NCBI GenBank assembly: GCA_020049495.1
Contig: JAIFKU010000032.1
Span: forward strand, 1 to 41,521
Length of the DNA: 41,521 nucleotides
DNA from: Accumulibacter sp.
GTDB taxonomy: Bacteria > Pseudomonadota > Gammaproteobacteria > Burkholderiales > Rhodocyclaceae
Direction: 5' to 3'
Positions within the stretch are counted from its first letter, which is position 1. Every line of letters starts with the position of its first letter. Made by a program: the position numbers and the translations under genes. The notes below the pieces were generated by a model. It was not told the origin of the DNA. It ran no database searches and was given only the letters and a program-made list of their open reading frames with translations. Positions 32,811 to 40,943 of this stretch are shown one piece after another.

Positions 32811-33346
32811 TGCGGATTGGCTTTCCCGATGCGGCTCGTATCATCATTATCGCCGGACCCAACGGGGCAGGAAAGACCACCTTTGCCCGCGAGTTTTTGC
32901 CCAACGAGGCAGATTGTCCGGTGTTCGTGAATGCCGATCTGATCGCCGCCGGTTTAGCACCGTTTTCTCCGGAGCGTGCGGCAATTCAGGCCGGACGACT
33001 GATGTTGCAGGAACTGGATCGGCATTTCTCGCTGCGCGAGAGCTTTGCGTTTGAGACTACCTTGTCAGGGCGTGGTTATCTGCGCCTGATCAAGCAATGG
33101 CAGGAGGCGGGTTACCGGGTAAAGCTGATATTTCTGCAACTGGCGAGCGCCGAGGAGGCTATCGCTCGTGTGGCGCAGCGGGTCAGGCAGGGCGGACATG
33201 ATATTCCCGAGCACGTTATCCGGCGTCGCTTCGATGCGGGTCAGATAAACTTCAAGCGGCTGTATGCGCCGTGTGTCGATGCTTGGGCGTTATACGACAA
33301 TTCAGGCAGCGAACCATTGCTGCTGGACTGGAGCGAAAGACCATGA
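32810..33346 (+). CDS. Zeta-toxin-like P-loop kinase
   Basis: A 178-residue kinase. Walker A is AGPNGAGKTTFA (15-26), followed by NADLIAAGL with the expected catalytic Asp43, a hydrophobic strand ending FETTLSG, and the C-terminal RVAQRVRQGGHDIPEHVIRRRF with the Arg residues that contact phosphate in zeta-type kinases. Zeta/PezT toxins phosphorylate UDP-N-acetylglucosamine and block cell-wall synthesis; other members act on other small substrates. The start is the ATG at 32810 or the GTG at 32807. Both ends overlap neighbouring genes, which couples translation. Its place between mod and res is unusual. Confidence 0.85.
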   Translation: MRIGFPDAARIIIIAGPNGAGKTTFAREFLPNEADCPVFVNADLIAAGLAPFSPERAAIQAGRLMLQELDRHFSLRESFAFETTLSGRGYLRLIKQWQEAGYRVKLIFLQLASAEEAIARVAQRVRQGGHDIPEHVIRRRFDAGQINFKRLYAPCVDAWALYDNSGSEPLLLDWSERP

Positions 33347-33561
33347 ATAAACAACCGATCGAACAGGCGCAGGATGCTGATATCCGGCTATCGCTCGTTG
33401 CCTTGCGCCGCGCTGCAGCGCGTGCACACGAATTAGCAAAAGCTACCGGTACGCCTCTCGTGATCAACCGTAACGGCATTGCTGAATACGCCCCGTTGCA
33501 GCCGGAACAGCCGCTTAGCCTACAGGAACCCTCGGTACATCACGGGAACGAAAAGCAATGA
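33343..33561 (+). CDS. Small protein of unknown function, 72 aa, possible antitoxin
   Basis: A 72-residue protein (starts MNKQPIEQAQDADIRLSLVA). A helical segment (VALRRAAARAHELAKATGTP) is followed by a strand (LVINRNGIAEYAPL) and a flexible tail. The helix-strand pattern loosely resembles Phd-like antitoxins, but I do not recognise the family. The ATG at 33343 overlaps the kinase stop by 4 bp, and its own stop overlaps the res start by 4 bp. It could be an immunity partner of the kinase or an accessory of the restriction complex. Confidence 0.75.
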   Translation: MNKQPIEQAQDADIRLSLVALRRAAARAHELAKATGTPLVINRNGIAEYAPLQPEQPLSLQEPSVHHGNEKQ

Positions 33562-36266
33562 TGGTTTTTGCTCCGAAGAATTACCAGTCGCAAGTTCTCG
33601 ACAGTGTGGAAGCCTACTTCAAGGCCTGCCACGAACTGCCGTCGGCGTCGATTGCCTTCACCGCGACCACCGAGCGCCTGTGGGGCCGTGGCAATACCTA
33701 CAACCCGCTAGCGGGTTTCCCGGCCGATATGCCGTACTTCTGCCTGCGCGTGCCCACCGGCGGCGGCAAGACCTGGCTGGCGGCGAAGAGCGTGGCGTTG
33801 GTCAATACGCATCTACTGCGTTGCGAGCACAGCGTCATCCTGTGGCTGGTGCCGAGCAAGCCGATCCGCGAGCAGACGCTGCGCGCCTTGCGCCAGCGCC
33901 AGCATCCTTACCATGCGGCCTTGCGCGATGCCGGCGTTATCACCGTGCTCGATCTGGACGAAGCCAAGAGCGTGACGCGCGCCACGCTGGATACCTCGAC
34001 CACGATCATCGTCGCCACGCGGCAGGCGTTTCAGGTGGAGGAGGAGGAATGCCGCAAGGTGTACCAATCCAGCGGCGCGTTGATGCACCACTTCGACAAC
34101 CTGTCGCCCACGCAGCGCGACGAGTTGTTGACCGAAGGCGAAGGCACGGATCGTATTACGCCCTATTCGCTGGCCAACGTACTGCGTCTGCGTCGACCCT
34201 TCGTGGTCGTCGACGAGGCGCACAACAACCGCACCGAACTGGCCTTCGACATGCTGGCGCGCTTTCGCCCCAGCGGGGTGATGGAACTGACAGCCACGCC
34301 CGATCTTGAGCGCACGCCCAGCAACGTATTGCACAGCGTATCCGCCGCCGAGCTGAAGGCGGAAGAAATGATCAAGCTGCCGGTGGTGCTTGAAACGGAG
34401 CCGAACTGGCAACAGTGTCTGGCCGACGCCATCGGTCGCCGCGATGCCCTGCACACGCTGGCTGAAGACGAACGCCGGGCCGGTGCCGCCTACTTGCGGC
34501 CACTGGTGCTGATTCAGTCCGAGCCGCGCCGGGCCGGTGTGGATACGCTGGATTTCGAGCGTGTGCGCAATGAGCTGATCGCCAACCACGGTATCCCGGC
34601 CAGCGAGATCATCGTCGCCACCGGTGAGGAAAAGGGGCTGGAGCAGATCGACGCGGACTACAAGCAGGGCATTGCCGATCCAAATTGCCCGGTCAAGTTC
34701 GTCATCACCCAGAAGGCGCTGGCCGAAGGTTGGGATTGCCCGTTTGCCTACATTCTGGTGAGCATGGCTTCCTTGCATTCGGCGACAGCGGTTGAGCAGT
34801 TGCTTGGGCGCGTATTGCGTCAACCGGGCGCGAGTCATCGGCAGGCGCGGGCGCTGAATCAGTCCTACGCCTTCGTCGTCTCGCGCAACTTTGCCGAAAC
34901 CGCCAGCGCCCTGCGTGACCGCCTGGTCGCCGGAGCAGGTTTCGAGCGGCGCGAGGTGAGCGAGTTCGTGACTGCGGCAAAGCCCGATCAGGGGCGTCTG
35001 GACATTGGCAGCGGACGCGTTGTCGCCCGTCCCGTGGCGATCACGCTGAGCGAGAAACCCGATCTCAGGAGCGTGCCCAAGCCGGTGCGCGACAAGGTGA
35101 GCTGGGACGGCAAGCTCAACACGCTGACGATCCACGCGCCACTGACCGAAGACGAGACGGATGAGCTCAAGACATCGGTGCGTTCCGAGACGGCGACGGC
35201 GGCCATCGTTGAAGCCGCTGCAGTCAGCCGCACCAGCGCTATCGAGTTTTTCCAGACGCCGGCCGAACTCGGCGAGCGTTTTCTTGTGCCGCAACTGGCC
35301 TTGCGGGTGCAGGGCGCATTGCAGTTGTTCGACGATCCGGAGATTCTGGACTATCCGTGGGATTTGTCGGCCTACGACGCTTCTCCAACGCCCGGCGACT
35401 TGACGGCGCTGGGCGCCGGAATCAAGGCTTCCGAGGGCGGCGAGATCGACGTGGACGCTGCCAGCGGGCGGGTTTTTTCACGCTTTCTGCCCGAGCTGCA
35501 ACGTGACCTGGGGCTGGTCTATCAGCCCGAGCATTGGGATGCCGTGCGGCTGGCAACCTGGCTGTGCCGTAACCTGCCGGAGCAATCCCTCACCCACGCC
35601 AGCAAGCAGGCCTTCCTTGTCGCGTGGCTGGGCGAACTGCTGCGCAAGGCAGGTTTCACGCTGGCGCGCGCCAATCTGCAGAAATTCCTGATCCGCAATC
35701 TCCTTGAGGCGCGCATCCGCGAGTTGCGCCGGCAGGCTGTCGGCCAGGCTTTCCAGCAGACGCTACTGGGCGAGGATGCGGCGTCGCGTGTGGTGGTCAG
35801 CGATGCGTATGCCTTCGATTTTCACCCGCAGGCCTATGCGCCGAGCCGCGACTACGATCCGAGAACTTCGGAATTCGGGAGTTTCGATTTCCGCAAGCAT
35901 TTTTATGGCCGCATTGGCGATTTCGACAGCAAGGAGGAATTCGAGTGCGCCTGCTGGCTGGACATTCAGGCGCAGCAGGGCCGTATCCGCTTCTGGGTGC
36001 GCAACCTGGTGCGCCGCGAAGGCAGTTCCTTCTTCCTGCAAAAGGCCAATGGGCGTTTCTACCCCGATTTCCTTTGCCAGTTGCCGGAATGTCACGGAAA
36101 ACCGGGCCCCGTTCTTGCCGTCGAGTACAAGGGAGGCGACCGCTGGACGGATGCCGGGGATGACCGCCTGATCGGCGGCCTGTGGGCGAATTTGTCCGCG
36201 GGGCGCTGCCGCTTCGTGATGGTCAGGGACAAGCGCTGGGACTGGATCGAGCCCTTGTTGCGCTAA
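33558..36266 (+). CDS. res: Type III restriction endonuclease Res subunit
   Basis: A 902-residue superfamily 2 helicase with a C-terminal nuclease. Walker A is VPTGGGKTW (Lys71), motif II is VVDEAHNN, motif III ELTATPD and motif VI QLLGRVLRQPG. Near the C-terminus, FECACWLD, FYPDFL (about 835) and VEYKGG (about 855) form a PD-(D/E)xK nuclease core. It uses ATP to signal between two unmethylated sites and cuts invading DNA together with Mod. The start is the ATG at 33558 in a 4-bp overlap with the 72-aa gene; a second ATG follows directly. Confidence 0.93.
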   Translation: MMVFAPKNYQSQVLDSVEAYFKACHELPSASIAFTATTERLWGRGNTYNPLAGFPADMPYFCLRVPTGGGKTWLAAKSVALVNTHLLRCEHSVILWLVPSKPIREQTLRALRQRQHPYHAALRDAGVITVLDLDEAKSVTRATLDTSTTIIVATRQAFQVEEEECRKVYQSSGALMHHFDNLSPTQRDELLTEGEGTDRITPYSLANVLRLRRPFVVVDEAHNNRTELAFDMLARFRPSGVMELTATPDLERTPSNVLHSVSAAELKAEEMIKLPVVLETEPNWQQCLADAIGRRDALHTLAEDERRAGAAYLRPLVLIQSEPRRAGVDTLDFERVRNELIANHGIPASEIIVATGEEKGLEQIDADYKQGIADPNCPVKFVITQKALAEGWDCPFAYILVSMASLHSATAVEQLLGRVLRQPGASHRQARALNQSYAFVVSRNFAETASALRDRLVAGAGFERREVSEFVTAAKPDQGRLDIGSGRVVARPVAITLSEKPDLRSVPKPVRDKVSWDGKLNTLTIHAPLTEDETDELKTSVRSETATAAIVEAAAVSRTSAIEFFQTPAELGERFLVPQLALRVQGALQLFDDPEILDYPWDLSAYDASPTPGDLTALGAGIKASEGGEIDVDAASGRVFSRFLPELQRDLGLVYQPEHWDAVRLATWLCRNLPEQSLTHASKQAFLVAWLGELLRKAGFTLARANLQKFLIRNLLEARIRELRRQAVGQAFQQTLLGEDAASRVVVSDAYAFDFHPQAYAPSRDYDPRTSEFGSFDFRKHFYGRIGDFDSKEEFECACWLDIQAQQGRIRFWVRNLVRREGSSFFLQKANGRFYPDFLCQLPECHGKPGPVLAVEYKGGDRWTDAGDDRLIGGLWANLSAGRCRFVMVRDKRWDWIEPLLR

Positions 36267-36320
36267 CGGACATGGATGAGGCGCCACCCCACATTATGAA
36301 AGACGAAGGCTTGCCCGTTT

Positions 36321-36359
36321 CCCTCACTCCCGACCCCTCTCCCAGAGGGCGAGGGGAGG
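36321..36359. repeat. Family B repeat, copy 2, after res
   Basis: CCCTCACTCCCGACCCCTCT followed by CCCAGAGGGCGAGGGGAGG: an imperfect hairpin, inverted relative to the copy in mod at 30926. It lies in the 139-bp gap between res and the first permease gene. Confidence 0.75.
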
Positions 36360-36405
36360 TTCGAGAGTCGCGCGCGCGACTTTCACACTAACCCACGACT
36401 CCGCC

Positions 36406-37383
36406 ATGCTCGCCTATATCCTGCGCCGACTGCTCTACGCCATCCCGATCCTGATCGGGGTGAATCTGATTACCTTCGCGCTGTTCTTCGTCGTCAATAC
36501 ACCGGACGACATGGCGCGCATGCAGCTCGGGGTCAAGCGCGTGACGCCGGAAGCGATCGAAAAATGGAAAGCCGAGCGCGGTTACGACAAGCCGCTGTTC
36601 ATCAACGCCGGTGCACCCGGCGTCGGGGTACTGACTGATACCGTATTGTTCACCAAGTCGGCACGCATGTTCGTCGGCGATTTCGGGCGGGCCGAGGACG
36701 GCCGCGATATCGCCAGGGAAATCACCTCGCGCATGGGGCCGTCGCTGGCCATCGCGCTGCCGACCTTCATTCTCGGGCTGTTCGTGACGGTCAGTCTGGC
36801 CCTGCTGCTGGCCTTCTTCCGCGCCAGTCCGCTCGATTTCTGGGGCGTTGTGCTGTGCGTGGCGATGATGTCGATTTCCGGCCTGTTCTACATCATCGGC
36901 GGGCAGTACCTGATCAGCAAGCTGTGGCGGCTGGTACCGATCTCGGGTTACAGCGGGGAGCTCGATGCCTGGAAGTTCCTCATCCTGCCGGTGCTGATCG
37001 GCGTCATTTCCGGCATCGGTTCGTCGGTGCGCTGGTACCGCACGATTTTCCTCGAAGAGATCGGCAAGGACTACGTGCGCACGGCACGGGCCAAGGGGCT
37101 TTCCGAGGTCATTGTGATGTTCCGCCACGTGCTGCGCAACGCCATGATTCCCATCCTGACCGGCGTCGTCGTGGTCATTCCGCTGCTGTTCATGGGCTCG
37201 CTGCTGACTGAATCCTTTTTCGGCATTCCGGGACTCGGCAGCTATACCATAGACGCCATCAGCGCGCAGGATTTCGCCGTGGTGCGCGCCATGGTCTTCA
37301 TCGGTTCGGTACTCTACATCGTCGGCCTGATCCTGACCGACATTTCCTATACCTTCGTCGATCCGCGGATACGCTTTGAGTAA
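36406..37383 (+). CDS. ABC transporter permease, DppB/YejB type
   Basis: A 325-residue inner-membrane permease with about six membrane segments, the first at residues 11-30 (AIPILIGVNLITFALFF). The BPD_transp_1 domain carries the EAA-type loop (VRTARAKGLSEVIVMFRHVLRNAMIP) that docks the ATPase. It should form the pore with the permease at 37501 and serve the binding protein at 27565. In a normal operon it would directly follow that gene, but 6.6 kb of accessory DNA intervenes, so its promoter is unclear. Confidence 0.93.
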   Translation: MLAYILRRLLYAIPILIGVNLITFALFFVVNTPDDMARMQLGVKRVTPEAIEKWKAERGYDKPLFINAGAPGVGVLTDTVLFTKSARMFVGDFGRAEDGRDIAREITSRMGPSLAIALPTFILGLFVTVSLALLLAFFRASPLDFWGVVLCVAMMSISGLFYIIGGQYLISKLWRLVPISGYSGELDAWKFLILPVLIGVISGIGSSVRWYRTIFLEEIGKDYVRTARAKGLSEVIVMFRHVLRNAMIPILTGVVVVIPLLFMGSLLTESFFGIPGLGSYTIDAISAQDFAVVRAMVFIGSVLYIVGLILTDISYTFVDPRIRFE

Positions 37384-37403
37384 AGTGAAGAACAGAAAAT
37401 CTC

Positions 37404-37491
37404 ACCACCAAGTCACCAGGAACACAAAGATGCACCAAGTGAAAAACTTGGTTTTCTTGGTGAAACTTGGTGCCCTTGGTGCCTTGGTGGT
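37404..37491. repeat. Palindromic intergenic repeat between the permease genes, family C
   Basis: Outer arms ACCACCAAG (37404-37412) and CTTGGTGGT (37483-37491), and inner arms GCACCAAGT (37432-37440) and ACTTGGTGC (37465-37473), all perfect, giving a nested hairpin. It ends 9 bp before the next start codon and supplies the only purine-rich, ribosome-site-like sequence (GGTGG) there. Confidence 0.85.
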
Positions 37492-37500
37492 TTGCTCTTT

Positions 37501-38925
37501 ATGACTTTCCTTCCTGTTCTCCTTTGGTCGGATGTACTGATCTGGCTGCTGGTGTTTGCCGCGGCCGTGCTCGGCGCGCTGTCGGCGCGCAATCCGCCGC
37601 TGCGTTCGGCCTGGCGCCGGGTCGGGCGCAGCCGTCCGGGAATGGTCGCGGCCACGGTGCTGGCCGCCTTCGTGCTGGTCGGACTGCTCGATTCTCTGCA
37701 TTACCGCCCCCGGCTCGAAAGCCGTGAGGGGGATCAGCAGGCGGTCTACGCCATCGAAGTTCTATCCGTCCTCGATGCCGTGGCCACGCCCCTGCGCACG
37801 CGCAACGAAAAAACCTATTCGTCACCGCTGGCGACGCGGGCCTACGCCAAGGAAGCCATCGAAGTCCGCGCCGCCGATGGCAGCCTGCGCCAGACGCGCG
37901 ATTTCCCGCGCCTTAAATATGGCGGCCGGCATCTGGAAAACGAAGCCCGGCGCGACGCCGATATCGCCCGGCAGGTACTCGTCGCTGAGTTGCTGGCGAC
38001 GCTGGTTTTTGCCGGCCTGGCTGTCGGCTGCGCCGCTTTGTGGGCGCGCCGCAACGGCTGTTCCGTGCACCAGGCGGGGCGGGCGCTGTGGCGTGGCGAG
38101 ACGGATTTTGCCTGGCGCGCCGTGCTGGCGACGCTGGGCGTGCTGTTGCTGTTGCTGCTGCCGGTGGCCGCCCTGTGCGTCGATTACCATGTCTTCGGTA
38201 CCGACAAGGTCGGGCAGGATGTCTTCTACCAGATTCTCAAGAGTGTGCGCACGGCGCTGGTGATCGGACTGGTGACGACGCTGGTCATGCTGCCGCTGGC
38301 TGTCCTGCTCGGCATCCTGGCTGGCTACTTCCGTGGCTGGGTCGACGACCTGATCCAGTATTTATATACCACGCTCAGCTCGATTCCCGGCGTACTGCTG
38401 ATCGCCGCCGCCGTGCTCATGATGCAGGTGATCATCGACACCCATCCGCAGTGGTTCGCCACCGCTGCCGAGCGTGCCGACCTGCGCCTGCTGGCCTTGT
38501 GCTGCATTCTCGGCGTCACCAGCTGGACCGGGCTGTGCCGTCTGCTGCGCGGCGAAACCCTGAAACTGCGCGAACTGGAGTACATCCAGGCCGCGCAGGC
38601 CTTCGGCGTGGCCGATCTGCGCATCATCCTGCGCCACATCCTGCCCAACCTGATGCACATCGTAGTCATCGCGCTGGTCATGGATTTTTCCAGTCTGGTA
38701 CTGGCCGAGGCCGTGCTGTCCTACGTCGGCATCGGCGTCGATCCGACGATGATCAGTTTCGGCACGATGATCAACAACGCGCGCATGGAGCTGGCGCGCG
38801 AACCGCTGGTGTGGTGGTCGCTGGCTGCCGCCTTCGTCTTCATGTTCGCGCTGGTGCTGGCGGCCAACCTGCTCGCCGACGCCGTGCGCGACGCCTTCGA
38901 TCCACGTCTGGCGGGGTCCTCATGA
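37501..38925 (+). CDS. ABC transporter permease, DppC/YejE type
   Basis: A 474-residue permease. The BPD_transp_1 part is C-terminal (about 230-470), with the ATPase-docking loop YIQAAQAFGVADLRIILRHILPN and the gate sequence FGTDKVGQDVFYQ typical of the DppC group. The N-terminal half has extra membrane segments (about 8-28, 50-65, 155-180) and a roughly 90-residue soluble loop, making it about 170 residues longer than simple DppC proteins. YejE-like proteins are known to carry such an insert. The start is the ATG at 37501; its stop overlaps the ATPase start (ATGA). Confidence 0.92.
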   Translation: MTFLPVLLWSDVLIWLLVFAAAVLGALSARNPPLRSAWRRVGRSRPGMVAATVLAAFVLVGLLDSLHYRPRLESREGDQQAVYAIEVLSVLDAVATPLRTRNEKTYSSPLATRAYAKEAIEVRAADGSLRQTRDFPRLKYGGRHLENEARRDADIARQVLVAELLATLVFAGLAVGCAALWARRNGCSVHQAGRALWRGETDFAWRAVLATLGVLLLLLLPVAALCVDYHVFGTDKVGQDVFYQILKSVRTALVIGLVTTLVMLPLAVLLGILAGYFRGWVDDLIQYLYTTLSSIPGVLLIAAAVLMMQVIIDTHPQWFATAAERADLRLLALCCILGVTSWTGLCRLLRGETLKLRELEYIQAAQAFGVADLRIILRHILPNLMHIVVIALVMDFSSLVLAEAVLSYVGIGVDPTMISFGTMINNARMELAREPLVWWSLAAAFVFMFALVLAANLLADAVRDAFDPRLAGSS

Positions 38926-40943
38926 GCGACGACATGATTCTGAGCGTGCACGGCCTGCGCATGGGTTTTGCCAGCGGGTTTGCCAACACCCGGAAAGTGC
39001 TGGTCGCCGTCGATGCCATCGATTTTACTGTGCGCGCCGGTGAAACGCTGGCCCTGCTTGGCGAATCGGGCTGCGGGAAATCGGCCACCGCGCTGTCGCT
39101 GCTGCGTCTGTTGCCGCCGACCGGGCGTATTCTCGGCGGCGAAGTGAATTTTTCCGGCAGCGAACTGCTGCAATTGCCGGAAACCGAAATGCGCGCGGTG
39201 CGCGGCGGCGGCATGGCGATGATTTTCCAGGAGCCGGCGACCAGCCTCAATCCGGTACTCACCGTCGGGCGGCAGATCGGCGAAGTCCTCGAACGCCACC
39301 TGGCGCTGAGCGGCGAGGCCGTACGCCGGCGGGCGCTGGAACTGCTGGACGCCGTCGGCATTGCCGATGCGCCGCGGCGGCTGAACGAATTCCCGTTCCA
39401 GCTCTCCGGCGGCATGAAGCAGCGCGTGATGATCGCCGTGGCGCTGGCCGGCAAGCCGAAACTGTTGATCGCCGACGAACCTACGACGGCGCTCGATGTC
39501 ACCATCCAGGCGCAGATTCTCGACCTCCTGCGCCGCCTGCAGGCCGAACACGGCATGGGCATGCTGCTCATCACGCACGATCTCGGCGTGGTCGCGCAGA
39601 TGGCGCACCGCGTTGGCGTCATGTACGCCGGCGAGATCGTCGAGGAAGCGCCGCGTGACATTTTCTTCGCTTCGCCGCGCCATCCCTACACGCAGAAACT
39701 GTTTGCCGCGCTGCCCGACCTGACTCGGCGTGGCGGGCGTCTGGAAACGATTGCCGGGCAGGTGCCGGCACTTTCGGCGATGCCCTCGGGCTGCCGCTTT
39801 GCCGAGCGCTGCCCGTATGCCTGGCCACGCTGTCGCGACGAGGCGCCGGCGTGGTACGACGCCGGCAGCGGGCAGCGCGTACGCTGTCACCTGCTGGCCG
39901 AACCAGGCCGGGCCGTGGCCCTTGCGCCAGACTTGGCGGCTGCGGCGCTGGCGCGCCCTGCTGCGGATGTTGCGCTGCTGGCGGTGCAGGATCTGCGCGT
40001 GCACTTCCCGATCCGGCGCGGTGTCCTGCAGCGTACCGTAGGCCACGTAAAAGCAGTCGATGGCGTTTCGCTGGAGCTCATGCGTGGCCGCACGCTGGCG
40101 CTGGTCGGCGAATCCGGCTGCGGCAAGACGACCGTGGGCAAGGCCATTTTGCAACTGATCAAGCCGACCGGCGGCAAGGCCCAGCTTGAGGGCCGCGAAC
40201 TGAGCGTCCTCTCTCGCCGTGAGTTGCGACCGCTACGTCGCCGCATGCAGATGATTTTTCAGGACCCCTTCGCCTCGCTCAATCCGCGCCTTGCGGTTGG
40301 CGAGATCATCGGCGAGGGCATGAGCGCGCTTGGTGTCGAGGCACAACACGCGCAACGCAGTGCCGCCATCGCTGCGTTGCTGCAGCAGGTCGGGCTAGCT
40401 CCGACAAGCGTGGATCGTTATCCGCACGAGTTTTCCGGCGGTCAGCGGCAGCGCATCGCCATTGCCCGTGCGCTGGCCGTACAGCCCGAACTGATCGTCT
40501 GCGACGAGCCGACCTCGGCGCTCGATGTTTCGGTACAGGCGCAGATACTCAATCTGCTCAAGGCACTGCAGGACGATCTCGGGCTGGCTTACCTGTTCAT
40601 CACGCACAACTTCGCCGTGGTCGAGTATCTGGCGCATGAGGTGGCGGTCATGTACCTCGGTCGCATTGTCGAGCGGGGCACGGTCGACGAGGTTTTGCGC
40701 TCGCCACGGCATCCCTATACGCAAGCGCTGCTCTCCGCAGTACCCAACCCGCGTCTTGACGAGCAGCCCGAATTCATACGCCTGGCGGGCGAGATGCCGT
40801 CGCCGGCCAATCCGCCGGCGGGATGCCATTTTCACCCGCGCTGTCCGCAGGCGACCGATGTGTGCCGTAGCGCCTACCCGCCCACGAGCCGTATTTCCGC
40901 GACGCATGTGCTGCGCTGCCACCTGTACAGCGAAGCAGAATAA
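38922..40943 (+). CDS. Fused double ATPase of the peptide ABC transporter (DppD-DppF, YejF type)
   Basis: A 673-residue protein with two complete ATPase cassettes. The first has Walker A GESGCGKSA, signature LSGGMKQRV and Walker B LLIADEPTTALD. The second has GESGCGKTT, FSGGQRQRI and LIVCDEPTSALD. Each is followed by an oligopeptide-type C-terminal Cys motif (GCRFAERCPYAWPRC and GCHFHPRCPQATDVC), which binds an iron-sulfur cluster in related proteins. It energises the two permeases. The start is the ATG at 38922, overlapping the permease stop; the frame is open far upstream but that part is antisense-like. Confidence 0.94.
   Translation: MSDDMILSVHGLRMGFASGFANTRKVLVAVDAIDFTVRAGETLALLGESGCGKSATALSLLRLLPPTGRILGGEVNFSGSELLQLPETEMRAVRGGGMAMIFQEPATSLNPVLTVGRQIGEVLERHLALSGEAVRRRALELLDAVGIADAPRRLNEFPFQLSGGMKQRVMIAVALAGKPKLLIADEPTTALDVTIQAQILDLLRRLQAEHGMGMLLITHDLGVVAQMAHRVGVMYAGEIVEEAPRDIFFASPRHPYTQKLFAALPDLTRRGGRLETIAGQVPALSAMPSGCRFAERCPYAWPRCRDEAPAWYDAGSGQRVRCHLLAEPGRAVALAPDLAAAALARPAADVALLAVQDLRVHFPIRRGVLQRTVGHVKAVDGVSLELMRGRTLALVGESGCGKTTVGKAILQLIKPTGGKAQLEGRELSVLSRRELRPLRRRMQMIFQDPFASLNPRLAVGEIIGEGMSALGVEAQHAQRSAAIAALLQQVGLAPTSVDRYPHEFSGGQRQRIAIARALAVQPELIVCDEPTSALDVSVQAQILNLLKALQDDLGLAYLFITHNFAVVEYLAHEVAVMYLGRIVERGTVDEVLRSPRHPYTQALLSAVPNPRLDEQPEFIRLAGEMPSPANPPAGCHFHPRCPQATDVCRSAYPPTSRISATHVLRCHLYSEAE

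Noticed and set aside
33813..35294. 493-codon minus-strand frame over res
   Set aside because: Antisense shadow of the helicase; no ribosome site, no domain.
38040..38921. Long N-terminal extension of the double ATPase
   Set aside because: This part overlaps the permease in another frame and has no domain; the ATG at 38922 is coupled to the permease stop and starts the first cassette normally.
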